DNA from: an uncultured Eubacteriales bacterium
Lineage (GTDB): Bacteria > Bacillota > Clostridia > Oscillospirales > UBA644
Assembly: GCA_934454405.1 (NCBI GenBank)
Contig: CAKSFN010000010.1
Location: 1 to 64,000 of the forward strand
Direction of reading: 5' to 3'
DNA: 64,000 nt
The position numbers were made by a program, and so were the translations under genes. Below the pieces are notes generated by a model. The model ran no database searches and was not told the DNA's origin. It worked only from the letters and a program-made list of their open reading frames with translations. Numbering within the stretch: position 1 is the stretch's first letter; the number at the start of each line of letters is the position of its first letter. This document shows positions 33,856-42,445 of the stretch, in pieces.

Positions 33856-34629
33856 TCAGTCGGCGAGAGTGAATTCGCAGTCACTGAAAAAATGAAGGTC
33901 GGTGTCGGACTCGATATAAAGCCTCGAGCCGTTTCTCTCGGCGATAATGCTTCCGTCGTCAAACACGGACGTCTTTGTTTTGCCGAGGTATATCCTGCCT
34001 CCGCGAACGGCGTAAAAGCCTCCGTATACAACGCAGAGGCCGCCGTCGCCGTAATCTTCGTATTCCTTGAAAAGAGCGGTCTTTTTATCCACAAAACGCA
34101 TCAGGGATTCGGAAACCTCCATCGCAAAATCTTCCTTTGTCTTGCCGTGAGAAGAAAGCACGTTTTCAAAATCTCCGACAGACATATTTTTCATTTTCGC
34201 CATGGTTTCCGTGCTTGCGTCGCTGAGGATATCGAGAAAGCCCGTTCCGAATTTCGCGCAGGCGGCAAGAACGGCTTCACGATCCGCAAGACAGAAAAAG
34301 CTGCCGTTTTCATCAAAAATAAGTTCCACGGCGACTTTTTCGGAAATGCCGTCTATCGCGTTCGCCAGCTCGTCTATCCGCAAATCCGAAATCTGCTTGA
34401 AGCCGAGTTTATAAAAAGGAAGCTCGGCGCGCCATCTTCCCGTCGGGGCGTTTTTAAGGCTTCCCGTTTCCTCATTTTCGGAAAACCCTTCCTTGGTCAC
34501 AACGCCGTCGTCGACAAATTCACGGAAGGTCGGCGCGCATCCGCCGAGAACGGATATGACGGAAAAAACGCCGAGAAGCGAAAGTATTATTCCCGTAATC
34601 CTTGTTTTATTTTTCCGTAAACGTTTCAT
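33856..34629 (-). CDS. lipoprotein of unknown function
   Basis: 257 residues. A basic N-terminus (KRLRKNKTR) and hydrophobic segment end in the lipobox LGGC (about residue 31), so it is lipid-anchored outside. The mature part is alpha/beta with no known signature; it has a central helical region (KMKNMSVGDFENVLSSHGKT) and a C-terminal strand-rich part. Lipoproteins with this arrangement and size are common single genes in Clostridia. It lies just downstream of the polysaccharide exporter (100-base gap), but nothing links it functionally. Confidence 0.65.
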   Translation of the reverse strand: MKRLRKNKTRITGIILSLLGVFSVISVLGGCAPTFREFVDDGVVTKEGFSENEETGSLKNAPTGRWRAELPFYKLGFKQISDLRIDELANAIDGISEKVAVELIFDENGSFFCLADREAVLAACAKFGTGFLDILSDASTETMAKMKNMSVGDFENVLSSHGKTKEDFAMEVSESLMRFVDKKTALFKEYEDYGDGGLCVVYGGFYAVRGGRIYLGKTKTSVFDDGSIIAERNGSRLYIESDTDLHFFSDCEFTLAD

Positions 34630-34729
34630 TTTGCACCTCAGAACAAATTAACAATACAAAGTCCGCCCGAAGGAACAGTCTGCGGAACAGGAAGGCATCG
34701 GCCGTAATTGTTTTCTTTTCTCACGGCAG

Positions 34730-36043
34730 TCAGCGTTTTTCGCGCAGGGTTATGTCGGGGAAGCGTATCGAGCCCCACGCGCGGGAAGACCAGAGGAGGA
34801 GATTTTCCGCGTCAAGCCTGTTCATAAACCTCATCGGACAGCAGTCCGGCAAGGTGTCTATAACCATGCTTTTGCCCGAAGAATCGCTTTGGTAAAGCGA
34901 AAACGTCACTATGTAATTCCCCTGAACTATGCCGGGAAACCGCACCGTAAGAGAGCTTTCGACCTCCTGACCCTGTTTTGCGTTGCCGAGACTGACGGAA
35001 GCGGCCACTCCGACGGGAGTTCTGTCAAAACGCGCGAGCATGATGCGAAGCCGGACGTCTTCAAGGTCGCGTTCGGCGCGCCAGCGCAAAGAAAACGGAA
35101 TATCGTCGCCGAGGTCGAAAACGCAGGTTTCCCTGCCTTCGAAATCGGCGGAAAGCATTTTTGCATAGCCCGGCGAATATTTCGGTCTTTCGATGTTTTC
35201 AAAATCCCGATGCGCCGATTCGTTTTCGGTGGAGCTGCTCAGATAGGTCTGCACCGCCTGCTCAACGTCGCCGTTGAAGACGAGCTTTCCCTTTTCGAGG
35301 ACTATGCAGCGGGAGCAAAGCTGACGTATAGTGTTCATATTGTGGCTGACATAGAGGATTGTTCTTCCGTCCTCTTTGGAAACATCGTTCATCTTGTCAA
35401 GGCATTTTTGCTGGAATTTCATATCTCCGACGGCGAGAACCTCGTCCATAACGAGAATTTCGCTGTCAAGGTGCGCCGCCACGCTGAACGCGAGCTTGAC
35501 GTACATTCCGCTCGAATATCTTTTGACGGGAGTGTCTATAAACTGTCCGCATTCGGAAAAATCAATGATTCTTTCGATCTTGGTGTCAACCTCCGCGCGG
35601 GTCATACCGAGGATGGCTCCGTTGAGGTAGATGTTTTCTCTGCCCGTTAATTCGGAGTGAAAGCCCGTTCCCACCTCAAGCATGCTCGAAATTCTTCCGT
35701 TCAGAAAAACCATGCCCTCGGTCGGGGCGGTAACGCGTGAAAGAATTTTCAGAAGCGTTGATTTTCCGGCTCCGTTATGCCCGATAATTCCGAGTCTTTC
35801 GCCCTTTTTAACTTCGAGATTTATCCCGTCGAGAGCCATAAACTTTTCGTTTTTTTTGTATACCTTCGCGCCTATTTCGGAATTGGGATCTTCTTTTCCG
35901 CGAATCTTCGCCCACCACGTTTGGAGGTCTCCCTGCAAGGTGCCGCCGCCGATGGTGCCGAGGCGGTATTGCTTTTTGACGTTTTCGATTTTTATCATAA
36001 AATCGCCGTCACCGCAAAGACGCGCGTCTTTTTTATCCGTCAT
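34730..36043 (-). CDS. polysaccharide/teichoic-acid ABC exporter ATPase (TagH/Wzt-like)
   Basis: 437 residues from ATG 36043, six bases after GGAGGTG; a GTG at 36061 overlapping the permease stop is the alternative. The ATPase domain (about 15-270) has Walker A GHNGAGKST, the signature region KRYSSGMYVKLAFSVA and Walker B ILVMDEVLAVGD. The extended C-terminal domain (about 285-437) is a Wzt-C-like beta sandwich, which in O-antigen exporters reads the glycan terminus. With the permease just upstream it should flip a lipid-linked glycan. Wall teichoic acid or a capsular glycan cannot be distinguished here. Confidence 0.88.
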   Translation of the reverse strand: MTDKKDARLCGDGDFMIKIENVKKQYRLGTIGGGTLQGDLQTWWAKIRGKEDPNSEIGAKVYKKNEKFMALDGINLEVKKGERLGIIGHNGAGKSTLLKILSRVTAPTEGMVFLNGRISSMLEVGTGFHSELTGRENIYLNGAILGMTRAEVDTKIERIIDFSECGQFIDTPVKRYSSGMYVKLAFSVAAHLDSEILVMDEVLAVGDMKFQQKCLDKMNDVSKEDGRTILYVSHNMNTIRQLCSRCIVLEKGKLVFNGDVEQAVQTYLSSSTENESAHRDFENIERPKYSPGYAKMLSADFEGRETCVFDLGDDIPFSLRWRAERDLEDVRLRIMLARFDRTPVGVAASVSLGNAKQGQEVESSLTVRFPGIVQGNYIVTFSLYQSDSSGKSMVIDTLPDCCPMRFMNRLDAENLLLWSSRAWGSIRFPDITLREKR

Positions 36044-36057
36044 CTTTTTCACCTCCG

Positions 36058-36924
36058 TCACACCGTATCCATAAACGTTTTTTCAACTCTGTTGAACAGC
36101 ACGACGCCGACAAGCAGAATGACCGCGGTCACGGCAAGGCTTATCCCCCACGAAAGGAAATCGACTTCACCGGTTCCGAGAAAAGCGTGCCGCATAACTT
36201 CGACGACGGGCGACATCGGGTTCAATCGGCAGACAAAGCGGAGCTTTTCGCTGAGCGCCGAGGTAGAATAGATTATCGGAGTTATATACATCCAAAGCGA
36301 AACGCCGAAGCCGACAAGAACGGTCAGGTCTCTGTACTTGGTTGTGAGCGACGATATGATTATGCCGCAGCCGAGCCCGAGAAGCGCCATTTGCAGAATA
36401 AGCAGCGGCAAGGCGAAAATCCAGAAATTCGGATGGAGCATACCCTCTCCGAAAATGCTCGAGCCGCCCGCGAAAATATGCCAGAGCATAAAAATGAGGA
36501 ACATAAAAAGCTGAATGATGAAATTCGCCATCCCCGTTATCACCGTGGATATCGGCGTTACAAGCCTCGGAAAATAGACCTTTCCGAAAATATGGGCGTT
36601 GCTCACAAAGGTCGAGGAAGTATTCGTCAGGCAGTTCGCAAAATAGCTCCACGCGGTGTTTCCGCACATATAAAACAGGAAATAAGGAACGCCGTCGGAC
36701 GAAAGTTTTGCGATGCTGCCGAACACGAATGTTGAGATAAGCGTGCTGAAAAGAGGGTTTATGATTATCCATGCGGGACCGAGCACGGTTTGCTTATACA
36801 TCGTGGCAAAGTTGCGCTTGATAAAAAGATATATCAGATCCCGGTAATCCCACAGCTCTTTCAGATCTATATCCCGCCAGCTGCTTTTCGGCTTGATGAC
36901 GGTCATTCGTTTTTTATTGTCCAT
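36058..36924 (-). CDS. ABC-2 type polysaccharide export permease (TagG/Wzm-like)
   Basis: 288 residues from ATG 36924 with AGGAGG close upstream; a longer in-frame start lacks such a site. About six membrane helices, preceded by a cytoplasmic amphipathic segment. The family motif LGPAWIIINPL is visible near residue 47, and the NPMSPVVEVMRHAFLG near-C-terminal motif fits ABC2_membrane permeases for O-antigen and teichoic acid. The ATPase partner follows directly. It is located downstream of psd-pssA, so envelope-lipid and glycan export genes are clustered. Confidence 0.9.
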   Translation of the reverse strand: MDNKKRMTVIKPKSSWRDIDLKELWDYRDLIYLFIKRNFATMYKQTVLGPAWIIINPLFSTLISTFVFGSIAKLSSDGVPYFLFYMCGNTAWSYFANCLTNTSSTFVSNAHIFGKVYFPRLVTPISTVITGMANFIIQLFMFLIFMLWHIFAGGSSIFGEGMLHPNFWIFALPLLILQMALLGLGCGIIISSLTTKYRDLTVLVGFGVSLWMYITPIIYSTSALSEKLRFVCRLNPMSPVVEVMRHAFLGTGEVDFLSWGISLAVTAVILLVGVVLFNRVEKTFMDTV

Positions 36925-37020
36925 ATACCCTCCTTTTCCGTGCCGGCGCTTTTTTAATGATTGGCAAAGTATGCTCAACCTGCGGTTATTTCGGTGTGTG
37001 TAAAAAGCCGAATGGCAAAA

Positions 37021-37875
37021 TCACGCCGTAACTGTTTTTTTTGAGTGTCCGATACACAGCCCCTGGACAACGGGAATCTCAAAGCCCTCTTCGGTCGCGG
37101 TGAAGAACCCTTCGTCGAGCCCGGCGGCATTTTCGCGCAAAAGCACAATGATTGTAGAGCCGCCGTAGAGAAACATTCCCTTTTCTTCTCCCCGACGGAA
37201 CGCGCCGCTTTTGACGGAATTTGCTATTTTCCCCACAAGCATCGCGCCGACCTCTATCTGCGCGGCGAGCCCGAAAGATACTGTTTCGAGATATGTTATC
37301 TCCCTGCAATTTTCGCAGAAAACAGGATACTTTTCAAGCGCTGTCGGGCGCACGGTGTGAAGTTTGCCCTTTATATATCGGGACGATTCTATTTTTCCGT
37401 CGTCAAAAAAACAATAGCGGTGATAGTGCGTCGGGCAGAGGCGGAACACCAGCGCCGTCCCGTTTTCAAACGCTTTCGCCTTTTCTTCGTCGCCGAGAAG
37501 GGATTCAAGCGTATAAACGCTTTGTTTGACGGGCATAACCGTGTTTTTGTTCAGCCTGTAAGCGCTCAGAAGTCCGTCGCAGGGGCATACGAGCGCATCT
37601 GCGCCGGAATCGACGGGACGGAGACCCGGTTTTATGCGGCGAACGAAAAAATCGTTGAAGCATTTGTATTCTTCATCCTCGAAAAGGCTCATATCAATCG
37701 CGTTTTTTCGGATAAACTTTTTGATTGCCGGTTTTGACAGACGGGAACTCATAAAAGCGCCGACGGCTTTCGATACCCAAGGCGCGGAAAAAGCCTTCAA
37801 CAGAATTCTGCCGAAGGCGTTTTCATATAAAAATCTCAAAGCCCCTCGGTCGGGAACGGGACGTATTTTTTCCAT
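37021..37875 (-). CDS. psd: phosphatidylserine decarboxylase proenzyme
   Basis: 284 residues from ATG 37875, which follows the pssA stop by one base (TGATATG); a GTG start at 37887 would add four residues. It converts phosphatidylserine to phosphatidylethanolamine and self-cleaves at a G-S-T site to create a pyruvoyl group. That site is YGGSTIIVL near residue 243, a GGST variant of LGST. The CPTHYHRYCF motif near 151 and the FNDFFVRRIKPG N-terminal motif are typical of the family. Partner PssA is immediately upstream. Confidence 0.93.
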   Translation of the reverse strand: MEKIRPVPDRGALRFLYENAFGRILLKAFSAPWVSKAVGAFMSSRLSKPAIKKFIRKNAIDMSLFEDEEYKCFNDFFVRRIKPGLRPVDSGADALVCPCDGLLSAYRLNKNTVMPVKQSVYTLESLLGDEEKAKAFENGTALVFRLCPTHYHRYCFFDDGKIESSRYIKGKLHTVRPTALEKYPVFCENCREITYLETVSFGLAAQIEVGAMLVGKIANSVKSGAFRRGEEKGMFLYGGSTIIVLLRENAAGLDEGFFTATEEGFEIPVVQGLCIGHSKKTVTA

Positions 37876-37876
37876 A

Positions 37877-38590
37877 TCACTGAACACCGTAAAGCCTGAA
37901 AAGAACGATGAACGCTATAAATTCGACCAGCCCCACGCCCACCATTATCAGGATGCCTTTAAGTCCAGGTTTTTTCATTCTGAACGGCGCGATAAAGCCT
38001 ATGCCCGTCGCGACGAGAAGCAGAAAATATACCAGCGTGATATCCACGTGCTTGCAATAAATGCTGAGCACGTAGCGAATAAGCATGAATGTCGGAAAAA
38101 TAAGCGCGGACGAGGTGACGGGAAGCCCGACATACTCTTTTCTGCCCGTTGTTTCCGTTTCCTGTCTCGCCTCCTCCGTCACGTTGAAATAGGCAAGACG
38201 TATAAGCGCGGCGAGGATATAAAGGCCGAGAACGGCAAACAGAAAGCCCGAAAAGATGTTTGTCCACGTTCCGAGCTCCTTGCCGAAAATAAACTCGGGC
38301 TTGGGACGGACGCGGAGCAGCGTTGCGCCTATCGCGGCGGGAAGAACGCCGAAGGCGATAACGTCGGAAAGGGAATCTATCTGAATGCCGAACTTGCATT
38401 CATCCGAGGTTCTTCCTTTTTTTGTACGCGCGACCTTGCCGTCAAAAGCGTCGCAAAGTCCGCAGAAAAGAAGAAATATTATACCTATGTACGGGTGTCC
38501 TTTATCGCTGAGTGCGACGAATATGCCCGTGCTTGCCGACACGAGAGAAAGATATGTCAGCACGACGGTATAGTTGTAAAATCCAATCAT
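37877..38590 (-). CDS. pssA: CDP-diacylglycerol-serine O-phosphatidyltransferase
   Basis: 237 residues, six to seven membrane helices. The CDP-alcohol phosphotransferase signature D-G-x2-A-R-x(n)-G-x3-D-x3-D is clear: DAFDGKVART followed by FGIQIDSLSD (residues about 48-76). An enlarged loop between the two halves is common in Bacillota PssA. The coupled psd makes the PssA assignment preferable to PgsA. It overlaps the preceding flippase-like gene by four bases (ATGA). Confidence 0.92.
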   Translation of the reverse strand: MIGFYNYTVVLTYLSLVSASTGIFVALSDKGHPYIGIIFLLFCGLCDAFDGKVARTKKGRTSDECKFGIQIDSLSDVIAFGVLPAAIGATLLRVRPKPEFIFGKELGTWTNIFSGFLFAVLGLYILAALIRLAYFNVTEEARQETETTGRKEYVGLPVTSSALIFPTFMLIRYVLSIYCKHVDITLVYFLLLVATGIGFIAPFRMKKPGLKGILIMVGVGLVEFIAFIVLFRLYGVQ

Positions 38591-39681
38591 TTTTCTACCT
38601 CTGTTCTTTTCTTCCTATGCTGTTTTTTCACAATAAAAGCAATAACGGTCAGCGCAAAACACAGAAACACGCAAAAATAAAAAGAGAGCGCGCGGCTGAA
38701 AAGCTCCATCGACGAATGATTTTCTATCCCGAGAGCCCCGAAGCCGTCAAGCATCAGATAGTCCGCGACCCCTATCGCGCCGGGAAGCGGAATACAGTTT
38801 GAACCGAGCACCACAAGGTTCTGCACGGCAAACACGCTTCTCGCTTTCGCAAGGTCTCCGCCCGCGGCAAGAAAAACAAAGACGGGGACAAGGATAGTGG
38901 AGATGCGCTGAAGCATATTGAAAACAAAGCATTTTGCGACCATCGCTTTGCGCCCGCGTATCATTTCGGCGCAATGCTTGTAATCCTCTATCGTTTTTTC
39001 AAGTTTTTTCGCGTATTTTTGCTTGTTTTTGAGGAGCCTTATTCCGGAAAGGAAGGAAAGAAAACCGTTACATATTTTTTTCAGTACGCGTTCGTGGCGC
39101 AGCAGCAGGATAAGAGCGAAAATTATCAGCGCCTGTATAAGCGTGCCGAGAACGATAAGCGTTCGGGAAAACGCGTCGAACTTAAAGAATATCCCCGGAT
39201 TGAGAATTATGCTGCAAAGACCGAGGACAACTATCGAAACCGTGTACATAACAAGGTTCAGCATAAGCGAAACGGTTACGACGCCGGTCGGGATGCCGTC
39301 GCTGCACATAAAGTACGCCGAGGCGGGCTGACCTCCCGTTGCGGACGGGGTTATCGCCGAAACGTAGATGTCGGACGCGGAATACACAATGCCGTGAATG
39401 AATTTTTGACGGTATCCGAAGCCTTTGACGACGGAAAGAACCGCCAGAGCCTCAAAAAAGATAAATCCGAGCATGGCAAGAACCGCCGCGCATATCAAAA
39501 AGGGATTTACGCCCGAGATGTAAGCGAAAAACTTTTCAACGGTGAAATCCTTGCTCATATTCGTAACGGCAAAAACGCTCATAACGGCAAGCACAACAAA
39601 AACGAGCGTCCATATTATTTTGCTTTTTATGTCGCTCTTTTTCGGGGGCGACGCGGTGTTTACGGTTTCTTTATTATTCAA
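38587..39681 (-). CDS. lysylphosphatidylglycerol synthase-type flippase domain membrane protein (UPF0104)
   Basis: 364 residues from TTG 39681. The TTG overlaps the PAP2 stop (TTGA), and AAAGGAG lies seven bases upstream; longer in-frame starts run through the PAP2 gene. Eight or so membrane helices of the MprF-N/AglD family, with the family motifs SDIYVSAITPSATGGQPASAYF near residue 107 and the C-terminal GAIGVADYLMLDGFG. It lacks the MprF lysyl-transferase domain, so it is a stand-alone flippase-like protein. Context (pssA, psd, PAP2) points to movement or regulation of phospholipids or glycolipids; the cargo is unknown. Confidence 0.82.
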   Translation of the reverse strand: MNNKETVNTASPPKKSDIKSKIIWTLVFVVLAVMSVFAVTNMSKDFTVEKFFAYISGVNPFLICAAVLAMLGFIFFEALAVLSVVKGFGYRQKFIHGIVYSASDIYVSAITPSATGGQPASAYFMCSDGIPTGVVTVSLMLNLVMYTVSIVVLGLCSIILNPGIFFKFDAFSRTLIVLGTLIQALIIFALILLLRHERVLKKICNGFLSFLSGIRLLKNKQKYAKKLEKTIEDYKHCAEMIRGRKAMVAKCFVFNMLQRISTILVPVFVFLAAGGDLAKARSVFAVQNLVVLGSNCIPLPGAIGVADYLMLDGFGALGIENHSSMELFSRALSFYFCVFLCFALTVIAFIVKKQHRKKRTEVEK

Positions 39682-40397
39682 TTTGTCGCTCCTTTTTTCT
39701 TTCTGCCGAAAACGGCGGAATAAAGCTTTTCGTAAATGCGTTTCAATTCGAGCTTGCGGGATATGAAAAGCCCCGCCTCCGCAACGATTATCCCGGACGG
39801 GATATCGACAAGCACATGCTGTTTGACAAGCAGCACGGAGGCAAACACAAGCACCCCGAAAACGCCGAAGCCGACAGTGACCCCTTTCGGAACCTTTTTG
39901 CACTTCATAAGCGCGCGGAAGATCAGCCAGCTTTCAAGACAGTGTATCGACGGAAAAAGATTGTTCGGCTCGTCCGCGGCATATATCCACCCCGTCAGCG
40001 TGTTGCAAAAGCCGCCGTCGGGTATTTCCGCGCGAACCATCACCGTGGGAAGCGCGAGAAAAATGACTGCCGTTATTATCTTGGCAACAGCCTCTCCCGT
40101 AAACACTTCATAGCACACGTCACGATTTTCCCTCGCAACGAGGCTGAAACCGACAAGAATCTGAACATACCACAGCACATAAACGATTATTGCGGGCGCA
40201 AAGTACGGAATAACGCCGTCAAGGGGGATTGAGAGGTCATAATGCACCCTGCCGCGGTTTATCGCCCGAACGCCGTAAAAAGTCGAGAAGTTGAACACAA
40301 ACCAAAAGAAGACGGGAATAAAAGAGTAAACGGGGAAAAAGAAAGTTACGAACTTTCCGAAACCGCTTTTTTTCGCTTTCAACGCGTTGCCATTCAT
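39678..40397 (-). CDS. PAP2-superfamily membrane phosphatase
   Basis: 239 residues from ATG 40397; a TTG 13 codons earlier is possible. Six predicted helices. The PAP2 (type 2 phosphatidate phosphatase) motifs are visible as PSIHCLESW (central His) and KQHVLVDIPSG (nucleophilic His and stabilising Asp), while the first motif (K-x6-R-P) is not clear. It would hydrolyse a lipid phosphate such as phosphatidate, PGP or undecaprenyl pyrophosphate. As the first gene of the lipid run it is translationally coupled to the flippase-like gene (TTGA). Confidence 0.82.
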   Translation of the reverse strand: MNGNALKAKKSGFGKFVTFFFPVYSFIPVFFWFVFNFSTFYGVRAINRGRVHYDLSIPLDGVIPYFAPAIIVYVLWYVQILVGFSLVARENRDVCYEVFTGEAVAKIITAVIFLALPTVMVRAEIPDGGFCNTLTGWIYAADEPNNLFPSIHCLESWLIFRALMKCKKVPKGVTVGFGVFGVLVFASVLLVKQHVLVDIPSGIIVAEAGLFISRKLELKRIYEKLYSAVFGRKKKGATN

Positions 40398-40478
40398 GCC
40401 TTTGCCGTTCCTTCTCCTGCCTTTTTCTTCCTGCAATGCCGCCGAATTTTTTCAGAGCCGACATTTCCCGCAGCGGAC

Positions 40479-40516
40479 AAAAAAGTCCCGCATCCGTCAA
40501 AACGCGAACGCGGGAC
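40479..40516 (-). terminator. terminator or leader attenuator upstream of the PAP2-lipid genes
   Basis: On the minus strand GTCCCGC (40516-40510) pairs with GCGGGAC (40491-40485), followed by six T. It lies after the ABC exporter genes and ahead of PAP2. A TATAAT box (40542-40537) sits upstream of it, so it may act within the leader of the lipid operon rather than only ending the ABC transcript. Confidence 0.6.
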
Positions 40517-40633
40517 GCCCCTGTCGTTGCCAAAGTATTATATCATACTTTAACAGAAGAGAAAAGGAAAAAGAGCAACAGTTTTCAAAAAGTTTGCAAA
40601 TTGTATGCAAAATTTTACCGTTTCAGGGCGTTT

Positions 40634-42445
40634 TTACCCCAAAATCGACTGCGCAGCCTCCTCTTCGTATTGTCTTGTGTAAAGCTCGCGGTAGTATCCG
40701 CGCTGCGCCAGAAGCTCGGAATGCGTTCCCCGTTCGATTATTTTTCCGTCGCGGACGACGAGGATAAGATCGGCGTCCCGAACCGTGGAAAGGCGGTGCG
40801 CTATCATCAGCGTTGTTCTGCCTTTGATTATCTCCGAAACGGCGGACTGAATCTTTTTCTCCGTCAGCGTATCGACGGAAGCGGTCGCCTCGTCAAGAAT
40901 GAGTATCGCCGGGTCGGCAAGTATCGCCCTGACAAACGAAAGCAGCTGCTTTTCGCCCGTCGAAAGCATATCGCCGCCCTCGCCCACGTCGCTGTCCAGC
41001 CCCTTTTCGAGCTTTTCGACAACTCCCTCGGCGGAAACGAGACGGAGGGCTTTCATAATATCTTCGTCGGTCGCGTTCGGGTTGCCGTAAAGCAGATTTT
41101 CGCGAACCGTGCCCGAAAACAGGTGCGGCGTCTGCAAAACGTAGCCTATCGAGGAATGAAGCCACAGCTGAGAGCGCTCGCGCGCGTCCCTGCCGTCTAT
41201 CAGAACTCTGCCCGAGGTCGGCTCGTAAAAGCGGCAGACAAGATTTGCAAGCGTGGATTTGCCCGCGCCCGTCTGACCGACTATCGCGATATTCGAGCCG
41301 TGAGGGATTTTAAGATTGAAATGTTCGAGAATATATTCGTCGCCGTCGGGATATTTGAAGCTTACGTCCTCAAATTCGATGTCGCCTTTCAGCTTTTCCC
41401 AGTTTTCACGCTTCGGCTTGAACACATCGCCGTAAACGGAAACGACCCCGTCGCTGTCCTTAACGTCGGATTGAACGGAAAGCAGATTCGTAAGGCGTTC
41501 GATGTTGACCTGCGTCATTATCAGATCCGAAATCGCGTCGATTATCCAGCGAACGGGCTCCATCATACCCTGCGCGTAGGACATAAACATCGAAAAAGTG
41601 CCGACCTCGGACTCCGCGATGTAGCCGCCGCGCCACAGCACGACCGCAAGCGCAACGGAAGAAGCAAGATTCATCGTTGCCGCGAAAAGTCCGCGCAGAC
41701 GCGCCGCGTGAACGGATCTTGAGCGCATTTTTTTTGTATCTTCAACGAATTTATCGCGCATATCGTCTTCGATAACAAGCGTTTTTATCGTCTTTGCGCC
41801 GGTTATGCCCTCGTTAAAATCGCCCGTTATGCGCGAGTTCAGTTCGCGCACCTCTCTGTTGGCGCGTATCAGAAGCTTCTGGAATATCGAGAAAAGAACG
41901 ACGATAAGAGGAACGATGATGACGACAAGCGCCGCAAGCCTTGCGTTGACCGCAAACATAACGACTATTGCGCCGATGAAGTAAGACGACTGCCAGATAC
42001 CGTCCACCATCGTCCATGAAACGAGGGAGCCGATACGGGAAGTGTCGCTCATTATCCTTGCGTGAATGTAGCCGACGCTGTTCTGATTGAAATAGGAGAA
42101 GGAAAGCGTCTGCAAATGTCTGAACGCCGCGCTGCGCAGGTCGCGGTTCACGTCCACTTCCGTGCGAAACGCAAGCGAGAATGCAAGGTAGTTGACAAGT
42201 CCCGCAAACACAACCGCGGCAACGTAAAGCAGAATGAACCAGACAAGCGTGTCAAGCGTATTCCGCGCAACGAAATGGTCGAGCGCATAGCGTTGAAGAA
42301 GCGGAATGAGAATATCGACCGCCGAACCGCAAAGTCCGAACACTATCATTCCGACAAAACGCATTCTGTATTTTTTCAGGAACGGGAGAAGTCTGCCTAT
42401 TCCGAAAAGAGGAAGCGACTTTTTGTTTTCTTTTACGGTTTTCAT
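40634..42445 (-). CDS. ABC transporter, fused permease-ATPase (second half-transporter)
   Basis: 603 residues. Six-helix type IV exporter domain (about 20-330) followed by the ATPase: Walker A GQTGAGKST, signature LSTGEKQLLSFVRA, Walker B AILILDEATASVD, H-loop IAHRLST. The signature LSTGE departs from LSGGQ. The start overlaps the partner gene's stop by four bases, and the pair has the look of heterodimeric multidrug or lipid exporters (BmrCD, TM287/288), in which one ATP site is often degenerate. The catalytic Glu after Walker B is present here. The substrate is not predictable. Confidence 0.88.
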   Translation of the reverse strand: MKTVKENKKSLPLFGIGRLLPFLKKYRMRFVGMIVFGLCGSAVDILIPLLQRYALDHFVARNTLDTLVWFILLYVAAVVFAGLVNYLAFSLAFRTEVDVNRDLRSAAFRHLQTLSFSYFNQNSVGYIHARIMSDTSRIGSLVSWTMVDGIWQSSYFIGAIVVMFAVNARLAALVVIIVPLIVVLFSIFQKLLIRANREVRELNSRITGDFNEGITGAKTIKTLVIEDDMRDKFVEDTKKMRSRSVHAARLRGLFAATMNLASSVALAVVLWRGGYIAESEVGTFSMFMSYAQGMMEPVRWIIDAISDLIMTQVNIERLTNLLSVQSDVKDSDGVVSVYGDVFKPKRENWEKLKGDIEFEDVSFKYPDGDEYILEHFNLKIPHGSNIAIVGQTGAGKSTLANLVCRFYEPTSGRVLIDGRDARERSQLWLHSSIGYVLQTPHLFSGTVRENLLYGNPNATDEDIMKALRLVSAEGVVEKLEKGLDSDVGEGGDMLSTGEKQLLSFVRAILADPAILILDEATASVDTLTEKKIQSAVSEIIKGRTTLMIAHRLSTVRDADLILVVRDGKIIERGTHSELLAQRGYYRELYTRQYEEEAAQSILG

